A DNA stretch of 13,849 nucleotides from Bacteroidales bacterium (GTDB lineage: Bacteria; Bacteroidota; Bacteroidia; Bacteroidales; UBA932). The notes below the pieces were generated by a model. It was given only the letters and a program-made list of their open reading frames with translations, ran no database searches and was not told where the DNA came from. Positions within the stretch are counted from its first letter, which is position 1, and the number at the start of each line of letters is the position of its first letter. Made by a program: the position numbers and the translations under genes. Positions 1 through 6,906 of the stretch are shown here, piece after piece. The stretch covers positions 1-13,849 of the forward strand of contig JAGAAU010000007.1 in the NCBI GenBank assembly GCA_017615135.1, read 5' to 3'.

Positions 1-781
1 CTTCGGGGGTGATTTCATCGCGAACCTCATCGAGCCAAACGCGCTTGCAGTCGCTGAGGAAGTCTACCTCGGGGTGGTTCTTCTTGATTGCCGCTGCGGC
101 CCTCTCGCAGGACTGGCGACGGAAATTATATGCAGAGGAGGCCAGTTCGTGCTTTACGCAGGAATCTACCAGCACCAGCCTGTATCCCTTGGGGTTGAAG
201 GGGAAATATTTGTATTCCAAGGTCTTGCAGTTGAGACGGATAAGGCTGCCCTCCTTGCCGAAGCAGGAAGCGAACTGATCCATGATGCCGCAGTTCACAC
301 CGCAGTAGTTATGCTCGGTACTCTGACCAATCTTGGCCAGTTCAAACTTGTCGATACCATTCTGGAAAGCATCGTTGATGGCGAAGGCGAAGCAGCTCTC
401 CAGGGCGGCCGATGAAGAAAGGCCTGCGCCGAGGGGAACATCGCCGGCGAAGACGGTGTCGAAGCCCTTCACGGTGCCACCGCGCTTGATGGTCTCGCGG
501 CAGACGCCGAAGATATAGCGGGCCCAGGCATGTGCGGGCTTATCCTCTTCATTCAGGCCGAATTCCACCTCTTCGTTGTAGTCCAGGGAAAAGGCATGGA
601 CCTTGTCTGTACCATTAACTTTAAAGGCTGCCATAATGCCTTTGTCGATGGCTCCGGGGAACACATATCCTCCGTTATAATCGGTATGTTCACCAATGAG
701 GTTTATACGACCGGCTGCCGCATACAAACTTGCTCCTCCCCCATACAGGGCGGCAAATTTTTCAAGGATCTTGGTTTTCAT
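1..781 (-). CDS. galK: galactokinase, 3' end missing at window edge
   Basis: Galactokinase phosphorylates alpha-D-galactose with ATP to galactose-1-phosphate, the committing step of the Leloir pathway in the cytoplasm. Reading from ATG at 781 the frame stays open for 260 codons to the window edge; complete family members have about 380-400 residues, so roughly the last third is missing. The galactokinase signature GRINLIGEHTDYNGGY spans residues 24-39, with Arg25 the expected catalytic arginine. The GHMP-kinase ATP loop PLGAGLSSSAALES is at 116-129, and CGIMDQF at 164-170 carries Asp168, the expected catalytic base. The gene begins 21 nt after the stop of the histidine phosphatase gene, with no clear promoter between, so it is probably the third cistron of that unit. 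No Shine-Dalgarno sequence is seen, which is normal in Bacteroidota. Identification is secure from the three motifs; all key residues in the visible part are present. Confidence 0.97.
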   Translation of the reverse strand, partial: MKTKILEKFAALYGGGASLYAAAGRINLIGEHTDYNGGYVFPGAIDKGIMAAFKVNGTDKVHAFSLDYNEEVEFGLNEEDKPAHAWARYIFGVCRETIKRGGTVKGFDTVFAGDVPLGAGLSSSAALESCFAFAINDAFQNGIDKFELAKIGQSTEHNYCGVNCGIMDQFASCFGKEGSLIRLNCKTLEYKYFPFNPKGYRLVLVDSCVKHELASSAYNFRRQSCERAAAAIKKNHPEVDFLSDCKRVWLDEVRDEITPE

Positions 782-802
782 GTCAGTGATTATGAGTTTA
801 GA

Positions 803-2047
803 TTATTCTTTGTAATTCCTAAGAGTAGAAACATCTTCCCAGCTGTAATAAGGCCCGCTTACCGGGGTGAGCCCGTGAACAGCACGCTCACGGCCATTGT
901 AAACGAATTTTACGAGCACTTTCCCTGCCTTGTTGCGATAGAGGATTATCTGCATATTGCTGGCGAAGGGAATATTGGTGGGATCGTACCATTTTTCTGT
1001 AATCTCATCCATCGTAAGACGGTCTCCGATACCTTCAAGGCGCAGATAACTTGCGAGCCCAAGCAGCGGATGATCGTGCCCGAACATAAGGTTTGCAGCC
1101 ACAGGAGCGCTGGTTACGGCTTCGTCGAGATGGCGGAAAACCGTATCCACAAGGGGCTTGGACCTTGGAAGGCGCAGATGGCCGAATTCCACGGAATTGC
1201 ACTGGCGCAGGTACAAACGCCTGACGATGCGGGCCCACCACTTGTAAATCACATCTTCCGTAAGGAAATCGTACGGGCTGCCTTCTATCGCGCAGGACTT
1301 TGCAATCAAAGCGGTGTTGAAGATATACCTCTGGAATTTCTCCGCATCCGGCTCCAGCGCCTTGCCTTTTTCCGGGTCTGTGAATAGGCGACGGTAAATC
1401 TGCACGGTATCTACCGGCATCAGCGCGGCAAGGGAATCCGTGAGCTTGTAAATTTTAGCGGACATATCCTTGGAGCAGGAGTTGTTTACGTAACTGAACA
1501 CGCGCTCGTCGGAATCTATGGATATATCCAGGTCCTTCTGAAGACGAATCAGCTCTCCGGTAAAGTTCGTCATGCTGACAAGTGTGCGCGGAACTGTGCT
1601 GCTCTCTACGTAAATCTGCCTGGGGCCTTTGGTAAAGACAGGTTTATAACGCTTATAGATGCGTCTGGCAAGCTCCCTGTGTTCAGCTTCTCCAAGACGT
1701 GTAAGATGGCCTGGAGAATCGCGGTGAGCCACGATTATCTGACGGGTCTGCACCAGCAGTTTCTCTCCGTCGTCGCTCAGAAAACCTCCGTCGCGAGCCT
1801 GCTGAAGGATATGTGCAAGTTCTTCATAGTACTTAGATTTAAATTCGTTTCTGGAACCGTGACGCCCGTAGTGCAGAAGATAATAGGGCTTATAGCCTGC
1901 CGGAGCGGGAGTATCGTACTCCTTAACGAATTCATAAACATGGTTGTTAACCCCGGCGCGATCCGGATCCTCCCGGAGCATCTGCAGGGCGGGTCCTGCG
2001 GGCGGCGCCACAAGGATTGCCGTTAAATACAGTAGAAGAAGTTTCAT
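803..2047 (-). CDS. secreted histidine-type phosphatase (phytase/MINPP-like, branch 2)
   Basis: A 414-residue exported member of the histidine phosphatase superfamily, branch 2, which includes phytases, acid phosphatases and multiple inositol polyphosphate phosphatases (MINPP). Residues 1-20 form a signal peptide (Met-Lys, then a leucine-rich stretch ending in small residues). The catalytic motif RHGSR is at 62-66, with His63 the expected phosphohistidine nucleophile. A second arginine lies in ESSTVPRT (about 158-165). The distal motif is GHDHPLL at 323-329, with Asp325 the likely proton donor; MINPP-type enzymes, as I recall, carry His-Ala-Glu here. The frame could start at 2077, but that would overlap the upstream gene and bury the signal peptide, so ATG 2047 is preferred; it leaves 14 nt to the EEP gene stop. 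A perfect TATATTTG -7-like sequence lies six bases before this ATG. Substrate is unknown: phytate or other phosphomonoesters are plausible. Periplasmic or surface location is inferred. Confidence 0.9.
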   Translation of the reverse strand: MKLLLLYLTAILVAPPAGPALQMLREDPDRAGVNNHVYEFVKEYDTPAPAGYKPYYLLHYGRHGSRNEFKSKYYEELAHILQQARDGGFLSDDGEKLLVQTRQIIVAHRDSPGHLTRLGEAEHRELARRIYKRYKPVFTKGPRQIYVESSTVPRTLVSMTNFTGELIRLQKDLDISIDSDERVFSYVNNSCSKDMSAKIYKLTDSLAALMPVDTVQIYRRLFTDPEKGKALEPDAEKFQRYIFNTALIAKSCAIEGSPYDFLTEDVIYKWWARIVRRLYLRQCNSVEFGHLRLPRSKPLVDTVFRHLDEAVTSAPVAANLMFGHDHPLLGLASYLRLEGIGDRLTMDEITEKWYDPTNIPFASNMQIILYRNKAGKVLVKFVYNGRERAVHGLTPVSGPYYSWEDVSTLRNYKE

Positions 2048-2053
2048 AATGCA

Positions 2054-2061
2054 CAAATATA
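2054..2061 (-). promoter_or_regulatory. -7-like element before the histidine phosphatase gene
   Basis: The minus strand reads TATATTTG, a perfect match to the Bacteroidota -7 consensus TAnnTTTG, ending six bases before the phosphatase ATG at 2047. No TTTG is found at the expected 19-21 base spacing upstream; the nearest is only 13 bases away. It may be an internal promoter giving an almost leaderless transcript, or a chance match in an AT-rich gap. Confidence 0.3.
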
Positions 2062-2946
2062 TTAAAATTTCAGCCAAAAAACCACTGGATAATGATCACT
2101 TACTCCTCCGTGATACGACGGCCCGATATATGTACGCTTCGGCTTTAGGCCCCCGAAACTTTTATCCGCCTCCGAAAGGCGCGGACTGTCCAGAACACTT
2201 TCCTCTACTTTTCCTTCTCCCCTCAGAAAAAAGCCGTCTATTTTCTCCCAGGCCCCGTTGTATTTAATTGTTCCGGTCTGGCTGCGGGAATGCCATAGAT
2301 CTTCATTGAAATCTCCTATACACAGCACCCTCTTGCTGCCGGATGCCAGAAGAGAATCGCACAGAAAGTTCATCCGCGCGATGGCCGCAGACCTCCGTTC
2401 CCCGGAACTCCCTCCCACCTTCGAGGGATGGTGGTTTACAAGTATTGCCGCCTTCTCCCCCTCGAAAACAAGTATGTCGCGGGTTCTAATAAGCTCTCCG
2501 GAAGCGGTGAGCAGATGCGCCGGAGCAGCTTTCGCAGCCGGGAAGGAAGATTTTCGGTAGAGCAACGCACAATCTATTCCCCGCCGGTCCGGAGAATCAA
2601 AATGGGCAATTCTGTAATCCAACTTCCGAAGCAGGGTATTTGCAAGCAGGCAGCGAAGGACAAAGGAATTTTCCACTTCCGCAAAGCCTATGGCGTCCGG
2701 CAGGCGCCCGAAGCGGTCTGCAACTTCGAAGATGGTCTTGGCTATGGCGTCGCATTTAATAAAAAAACGCTTCCTGGTCCAGCGGCGCACTCCCCCGGAT
2801 GAAAATTCCGCGTCTGAAGCTCCGCCTCCTTCGTCTTTCCAATCGAAAAAGTTTTCCACATTCCAGAACATCACCAGAAGGCTGTCGCCTGCTTCGGAGG
2901 GCCCGGTGGCCAGAACCAGCATTATAAGGGTAAACAAGCTTTTCAT
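2062..2946 (-). CDS. secreted endonuclease/exonuclease/phosphatase (EEP) family protein
   Basis: A 294-residue metal-dependent phosphohydrolase of the EEP fold, the family of DNase I, exonuclease III and inositol polyphosphate 5-phosphatases. Residues 1-19 form a signal peptide, so the enzyme is exported. The family motifs occur in order: FWNVENFFD at 27-35 (metal-side Asn29), FAEVEN at 88-93 with Glu90 as metal ligand, GIDCALLY at 123-130, NHHPSK at 171-176, GDFNED at 211-216 with the Asp212/Asn214 pair, and SDHYPV at 283-288 with catalytic His285. Length and motif spacing fit the exported EEP proteins common in Bacteroidota. It is the first gene of a minus-strand unit with the histidine phosphatase and galK. 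Whether it cuts nucleic acid or a small phosphodiester or phosphomonoester cannot be told from the sequence. Pairing with a phytase-like enzyme suggests phosphate scavenging (inference). Confidence 0.92.
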   Translation of the reverse strand: MKSLFTLIMLVLATGPSEAGDSLLVMFWNVENFFDWKDEGGGASDAEFSSGGVRRWTRKRFFIKCDAIAKTIFEVADRFGRLPDAIGFAEVENSFVLRCLLANTLLRKLDYRIAHFDSPDRRGIDCALLYRKSSFPAAKAAPAHLLTASGELIRTRDILVFEGEKAAILVNHHPSKVGGSSGERRSAAIARMNFLCDSLLASGSKRVLCIGDFNEDLWHSRSQTGTIKYNGAWEKIDGFFLRGEGKVEESVLDSPRLSEADKSFGGLKPKRTYIGPSYHGGVSDHYPVVFWLKF

Positions 2947-2954
2947 ACCCGCAA

Positions 2955-2985
2955 CAAGGGTATAAAAAACGTAAAAAGTTACAAA
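2955..2985 (-). promoter_or_regulatory. promoter of the EEP-phosphatase-galK unit
   Basis: On the minus strand a TTTG (2985-2982) is followed after exactly 19 bases by TACCCTTG (2962-2955), one mismatch from the Bacteroidota -7 consensus TAnnTTTG. Element type and spacing match the primary sigma factor promoters described for Bacteroides and Flavobacterium. The -7 element ends eight bases before the EEP start codon, so the transcript would have almost no 5' leader. It lies back to back with the ychF promoter. Confidence 0.55.
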
Positions 2986-3003
2986 AAAGGTAAAAAAGCT
3001 TCG

Positions 3004-3011
3004 TACCTTTG
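3004..3011 (+). promoter_or_regulatory. ychF promoter -7 element
   Basis: TACCTTTG is a perfect TAnnTTTG match 24 bases before the ychF ATG at 3036. The -33 region around 2979-2983 reads TTACA, only a partial match to TTTG. A start site around 3016-3018 would give a leader of roughly 20 bases. The position argues against the alternative upstream TTG start at 3009, which would lie inside this element. Confidence 0.6.
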
Positions 3012-3035
3012 CCCAAGAACGTAAAAACTTTCATT

Positions 3036-4136
3036 ATGTCCCTTAAATGCGGAATCGTGGGACTGCCCAATGTAGGCAAGTCTACCCTGTTCAACTGTGT
3101 AAGCTCCGGGAAGGCGCAGAGCGCAAACTTCCCTTTCTGTACAATAGAACCCAATCTTGGCTCCACCAACGTGCCGGACAAACGGCTCGACACGCTGTCG
3201 GAAATCTGTAAGCCGCAGCGCACCATCCCTGCCACGGTGGATATAGTGGACATTGCAGGTCTGGTAAAGGGAGCGAGCCGAGGCGAAGGCCTCGGTAACC
3301 AGTTCCTCGCGAACATCCGCGAGTGCGACGCCATACTGCACGTGCTCCGCTGTTTCGACGACGGGAACGTTGTGCACGTAGATGGCAGCGTAGACCCCGT
3401 ACGGGACAAGGAGGTGGTAGATGCCGAACTGCAGATCAAGGACCTGGAGACCGTTGAGGCAAGGCTGGCAAAAGCCGAAAAAGCCGGCAAAGCCGGAGAC
3501 AAAGAGGCAAAAAAACTCTCAGACCTGCTGACTCGTTACAGAGACGCCCTTGTTCAGGGCAAATCCTGCCGCAGCGTGCAAACCGTTAACGAAGAGGAGG
3601 AACGCATGGCGCACGACCTGTTCCTGCTCACCAACAAGCCTGTGCTCTATGTATGCAACGTAGACGACGCCTCAGCCTCAAGCGGCAACAGGTACGTAGA
3701 TGCCGTACGCGAAGCCGTAAAGGACGAGAACGCTGAAATACTGGTCATTGCGGCCAGGACAGAAGCGGAAATTGCCGAAATCGAAGAATACGAAGACAGG
3801 CAGATGTTCCTGGAAGAGATGGGGCTGGAAGAATCCGGAGTAGTGCGTCTTATTCAGGCTGCATACAAATTGCTCGGGCTCAGGACCTTCTTTACCGCCG
3901 GGGCCGACGAATGCCGCGCATGGACCATCCGCATAGGCGACAAGGCTCCAAAAGCCGCCGGAGTAATACACTCAGACTTCGAAAAAGGATTCATCCGGGC
4001 CGAGGTCATCAAATACGAAGACTTCGTCCACTATAAATCAGAACCGGCGGTCAGAGCCGCCGGTAAGATGGGTGTTGAAGGCAAAGAGTACGTCGTCCAG
4101 GACGGCGATATAATGCACTTCCTCTTTAACGTCTAG
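3036..4136 (+). CDS. ychF: redox-regulated ATPase YchF (Obg family)
   Basis: YchF is a universally conserved TRAFAC P-loop protein of the Obg family that hydrolyses ATP rather than GTP, binds ribosomes and is linked to stress responses. The protein has 366 residues, the usual family length. The P-loop GLPNVGKST is at 9-17, the switch segment NFPFCTIEPN at 31-40, and the G3 motif DIAGLVKGAS at 72-81. The G4 position reads NVDD at 208-211 instead of NKxD, the known basis of ATP preference in this family. A charged coiled-coil insertion follows around 115-190. A TGS domain covers roughly 283-366 and ends in the characteristic HFLFNV. ATG 3036 is chosen because it gives the family's N-terminus (MSLKCGIVGLPN) and lies downstream of the -7 element. 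It is the only complete plus-strand gene here and converges on the PpiD-like gene. Confidence 0.97.
   Translation: MSLKCGIVGLPNVGKSTLFNCVSSGKAQSANFPFCTIEPNLGSTNVPDKRLDTLSEICKPQRTIPATVDIVDIAGLVKGASRGEGLGNQFLANIRECDAILHVLRCFDDGNVVHVDGSVDPVRDKEVVDAELQIKDLETVEARLAKAEKAGKAGDKEAKKLSDLLTRYRDALVQGKSCRSVQTVNEEEERMAHDLFLLTNKPVLYVCNVDDASASSGNRYVDAVREAVKDENAEILVIAARTEAEIAEIEEYEDRQMFLEEMGLEESGVVRLIQAAYKLLGLRTFFTAGADECRAWTIRIGDKAPKAAGVIHSDFEKGFIRAEVIKYEDFVHYKSEPAVRAAGKMGVEGKEYVVQDGDIMHFLFNV
4043..4064. repeat. GC-rich inverted repeat in the 3' part of ychF, possible terminator for the converging operon
   Basis: ACCGGCGG (4043-4050) and CCGCCGGT (4057-4064) are perfect inverted arms of eight bases around a six-base loop. 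The repeat codes for part of the YchF TGS domain, 70 bases before its stop. On the minus strand it lies about 70 bases after the PpiD-like stop codon and is followed by a moderately T-rich stretch (TTCTGATTTATAG), so it could end the long leftward transcript. No uninterrupted T run is present on either strand, so terminator function is uncertain. Confidence 0.35.
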
Positions 4137-6196
4137 AAGAATTTAGCGCGGTTATCCTTGACATCTGCGGCCTCGGACATCACGGGCTCGATCATGCGCG
4201 TGGTGTACTGGGCCTTGCGGGCCATTTCTTCCTTCACGTCTTCCAGAGTGGAGAAACTGCCGGTCTGGTGGTTGGAAACCACAAACACATAAACAGCCCT
4301 GGAGCCCTGTACGGGGGCGGAAACCTCTCCTTCGGGAGCAACCAGCAGAGCACCGGCCAGTGCAGGCTCGAATTCGCCGCTGGTAGATGCCAGGGATGCG
4401 TTCTCAGACTTGCTGACTTCCTGTCCGAGCACCTCGGCAACCTCTGCGATAGTGGTCTTTCCCTCTATCTTTTCGGCAACCTCCGCCTGAACCTTCTCGT
4501 GCAGTTTCTTGGAGTAAAGGATATTCTTGATACCCGCGGAAACCTCGCTGACGGGGGTGTAACCCTCTTTGTGAACGCCGGTAACGGCCGCTACAACATA
4601 GTATCCTCCGATTTCAATCACGTCTGAAACCTTACCCTTACCATTGTCGAAAGCCCAGCGGGTAACAGCCTTGGCGGCATCTTCCGCAGAACCGTAGCGG
4701 GTATTGTTCTCCTGAACCTTGGACCTCTTCTGGGAATAAAGCCCGAGGGAGTCTACTGCGCTCTTGTATGCATCGTACTTGCCTGCTGCCATAACTGCAA
4801 GCTTCTTGGCCTCGGCATAGATGACATTGTGAGTCTCGCTGCTGGGGAAGGCGTTCTTCTCGAGAATCGCAACCTTCTTCTTGGCGACGGGGGCAGACCT
4901 CTTGCTTACAAGCACGATATGGGTGCCGTAAGTTGTCTTGAGGGTGAAAGGAGTGCCAAGCTTGGCGGTGAGGGCGGGCTCGAATCCGGGAACCATGTAA
5001 TCCTGGGTGAACCAGCCGATATTACCCTTCACGCCACCGTCTGCAGAACCCTGATCGGCGGAGAAGCGGGCAGCAAGGTCGGAGAAACTGGCTCCACCCT
5101 TGAGAACCTTGAGGAGGCTGTCTGCCTTGGCCACATCGGCACCCTGAAGGAGGATATGGCTTACGTACACGGAATCGGGAACCATAGCAGACTCCATAAC
5201 CCTGGCGGCACGGAAGCTGTCCTGATCCTTTACTATACCGCTGACATTCTTACCCTCGGTGAAAATCTCGTTCTCGAGCTGGCGGGAAACGATGTTCAGG
5301 CCGCCTTTCTTATACCACTTGCCGTCATAGGGCTTGTCGGAGTTGCTGCTGAGGAACTTCTTGATGTTGTCGGTAGAGACAAACTCGTCGTAAACCTCGT
5401 TGATCTTGTCGGAAGTCTTGGCAACGTCTGCTGCGGAAGGAGTGATCTCGAAGAGAACGAACTCCATATCGCGGCTGTCATTCTGCTTATAGTTCTTCTT
5501 GTGCTCGTTGTAATAGGCCTTGATTTCAGAATCCTTGACAACGATGGTGGTATCGGTAATGAAAGGGTACTGATACTCCACGTACTCCACATCCACGCTG
5601 GTATTGTTGAATGCCATTTCCGCCTCTGCCAGGGGCTTGCTGCAGAAATTGCCGTTCACGAACAGGGATGAATACTTGTTCACATACTGCTGGATATTGA
5701 CGGTGTTCTGGAGGTATTTCCAGAAAGTGGCGTATTCGGGATTCTCTCCCACGCCCTGAACGAGCATGTTGAGAATCTCGCGGGAGAAGTTGCCGCTCCT
5801 GTCGTTGAAAATTCCGTTGGAGGTGAGAACCGGGGAAATATGGTCTCCGCTCAGGCAATCCAGCATCTCGGCTTCACCGACGCGGATTCCGGCCTTCTTT
5901 GCATTCTCCACGAAGAGATACCTGTAAATGAAGTATTCCCAGGCCATATTGCGGTTCATGGTCTCGTCTGCCGTGTTGTTTCCGGTGAAACGGGCCACAG
6001 TCTTGAATTTTTCAGCCTCCTGGTTGAAGTCTTCGTAGGAAATCTTCTTGTCGGAAATAACTCCCACCGTATTCTTCCTGGCTCCGAACATATTCATCAG
6101 ATCATCCATAGGGGCGATGAAGTAAAGGAGGGACAGCGCGATGATAATCGATATAGCAAGACCGAACTTATCACGCATCTTTTGAAGTACTGCCAT
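4133..6196 (-). CDS. PpiD-like periplasmic foldase (SurA_N and parvulin rotamase domains)
   Basis: A 687-residue membrane-anchored peptidyl-prolyl isomerase/chaperone of the PpiD type, helping periplasmic and outer-membrane proteins fold. From ATG 6196 the N-terminus is MAVLQKMRDKFG followed by one transmembrane helix at about residues 11-28, placing the rest in the periplasm. A SurA-N-like helical region follows (about 35-190). A parvulin rotamase domain sits at about 341-433, recognisable from VSHILLQ, the FSDLAARFSAD segment, GNIGWF and FTLKTTYGTHIVLV. A long C-terminal chaperone-like region completes it. The open frame extends 23 codons upstream to 6265, but those residues are polar and precede the typical MAxLQKxR start, so they are left out. 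It follows lptC after 76 nt and ends overlapping the ychF stop on a CTAG. Its place behind lptC and an outer-membrane barrel gene fits an envelope-assembly operon. Confidence 0.93.
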   Translation of the reverse strand: MAVLQKMRDKFGLAISIIIALSLLYFIAPMDDLMNMFGARKNTVGVISDKKISYEDFNQEAEKFKTVARFTGNNTADETMNRNMAWEYFIYRYLFVENAKKAGIRVGEAEMLDCLSGDHISPVLTSNGIFNDRSGNFSREILNMLVQGVGENPEYATFWKYLQNTVNIQQYVNKYSSLFVNGNFCSKPLAEAEMAFNNTSVDVEYVEYQYPFITDTTIVVKDSEIKAYYNEHKKNYKQNDSRDMEFVLFEITPSAADVAKTSDKINEVYDEFVSTDNIKKFLSSNSDKPYDGKWYKKGGLNIVSRQLENEIFTEGKNVSGIVKDQDSFRAARVMESAMVPDSVYVSHILLQGADVAKADSLLKVLKGGASFSDLAARFSADQGSADGGVKGNIGWFTQDYMVPGFEPALTAKLGTPFTLKTTYGTHIVLVSKRSAPVAKKKVAILEKNAFPSSETHNVIYAEAKKLAVMAAGKYDAYKSAVDSLGLYSQKRSKVQENNTRYGSAEDAAKAVTRWAFDNGKGKVSDVIEIGGYYVVAAVTGVHKEGYTPVSEVSAGIKNILYSKKLHEKVQAEVAEKIEGKTTIAEVAEVLGQEVSKSENASLASTSGEFEPALAGALLVAPEGEVSAPVQGSRAVYVFVVSNHQTGSFSTLEDVKEEMARKAQYTTRMIEPVMSEAADVKDNRAKFF

Positions 6197-6232
6197 TGTA
6201 TCTTTATTTTTTTGATTAAACGATTTGGGCTG

Positions 6233-6266
6233 CGAATTTAGTAAATTTCCTTCTAAATTCCTCAAA
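6233..6266 (-). promoter_or_regulatory. possible promoter with inverted repeat before the PpiD-like gene
   Basis: The 76-nt gap between lptC and the foldase gene contains on the minus strand a TTTG (6266-6263), 22 bases, then TAAATTCG (6240-6233), one mismatch from TAnnTTTG. Between and over these lies a perfect inverted repeat, GAATTTAG/CTAAATTC (arms 6234-6241 and 6253-6260, 11-base loop). It could be an internal promoter with an operator. The spacer is at the long end and the gap is AT-rich, so this is tentative. Confidence 0.35.
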
Positions 6267-6272
6267 AGGAAA

Positions 6273-6905
6273 CTATTTCTTAAGCAGAGGGCCTATAAAA
6301 TTGACGGAATCTATCAACACGACGGTCGTATCCTGCTTCGTATACCCGAAACTGTCGAACGGACGATGGATGATGGCAGTGCGGGCGTGATCGTCGGAAC
6401 GCATGCCGTAACCCTGCATAAAACCGTCTTCAGAAATCATTTTGACGTAACAATCTGTGTAGATTTCGTTCTTTCCGCGGTCCCAGTAGAGAGTGTCGGT
6501 TTCCATCCTTTCGCGCTTGATGACATTGTTCACCACCACATTGCCGAAGGCCTCCCATAACTCATTATCTTTCTTGCGTTTATTCACGACATGGCGGGCA
6601 TTGTCGGCATTGATGATGGTTTCCAGCTGCCCCTCTTCGTTGTAGCCGTACACATAGAACCCCTCGGGAAAGGTGTCGAGGGTGGCAGTGTCGGTCTCAT
6701 ACCGTGCCATGGTAGGAGCCTCTGCGCGCATGGAAAGCTTGCCGTTCGTGCTGTTGAGCGCAAACATTCCGTTCACGGTCTGTACCGGGGCCTTCGATGG
6801 ATCCAGTAGTTCCGCTTCGGCCAGCCTGGTCTTGCAGGATACGAGAATGCCGGCAAGCACGAGTGCACTTGCCAGCAATCCGTTCGATATATGACGTCCT
6901 GTCAA
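6273..6905 (-). CDS. lptC: LPS export protein LptC, lipoprotein form, TTG start
   Basis: LptC is the bitopic or lipid-anchored component that receives lipopolysaccharide from the LptBFG transporter and passes it to periplasmic LptA. This 210-residue protein has a hydrophobic segment at about 10-22 and a lipobox LVSC at 21-24, so Cys24 is the likely lipidation site. That is usual for Bacteroidota LptC, unlike the transmembrane-anchored E. coli protein. Segments such as FPEGFYVYGYNEEG, the ELWEAFGNVVVNNV strand and the METDTLYWDRGKNEIYTD stretch are typical of the family's beta-jellyroll. The only start that includes the lipobox is TTG at 6905: an in-frame stop lies upstream at 6954-6956 and the next ATG falls around codon 47. 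The start is one base after the TPR gene's TGA, implying translational coupling. The rest of the Lpt machinery is not in the window. Confidence 0.88.
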   Translation of the reverse strand: MTGRHISNGLLASALVLAGILVSCKTRLAEAELLDPSKAPVQTVNGMFALNSTNGKLSMRAEAPTMARYETDTATLDTFPEGFYVYGYNEEGQLETIINADNARHVVNKRKKDNELWEAFGNVVVNNVIKRERMETDTLYWDRGKNEIYTDCYVKMISEDGFMQGYGMRSDDHARTAIIHRPFDSFGYTKQDTTVVLIDSVNFIGPLLKK

Positions 6906-6906
6906 A

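Noticed and set aside
530..1387. 285-codon plus-strand open frame opposite galK and the histidine phosphatase
   Set aside because: It crosses two genes whose catalytic motifs are clear on the minus strand and has no start context or motif of its own.
2048..2077. Upstream ATG at 2077 for the histidine phosphatase
   Set aside because: It overlaps the EEP gene end and would bury the signal peptide; ATG 2047 fits an exported protein.
3009..3035. Upstream TTG start for ychF at 3009
   Set aside because: It lies inside the TACCTTTG promoter element and would add nine residues not seen in the family.
2756..3502. 248-codon minus-strand open frame across the ychF 5' part and the divergent promoters
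   Set aside because: Low-complexity Ser/Leu/Arg composition, antisense to the YchF P-loop region, and it spans two promoters.
4829..5671. 280-codon plus-strand open frame opposite the PpiD-like gene
   Set aside because: It covers the rotamase domain antisense and shows no recognisable motif; leucine, glycine and valine richness is typical of shadows.
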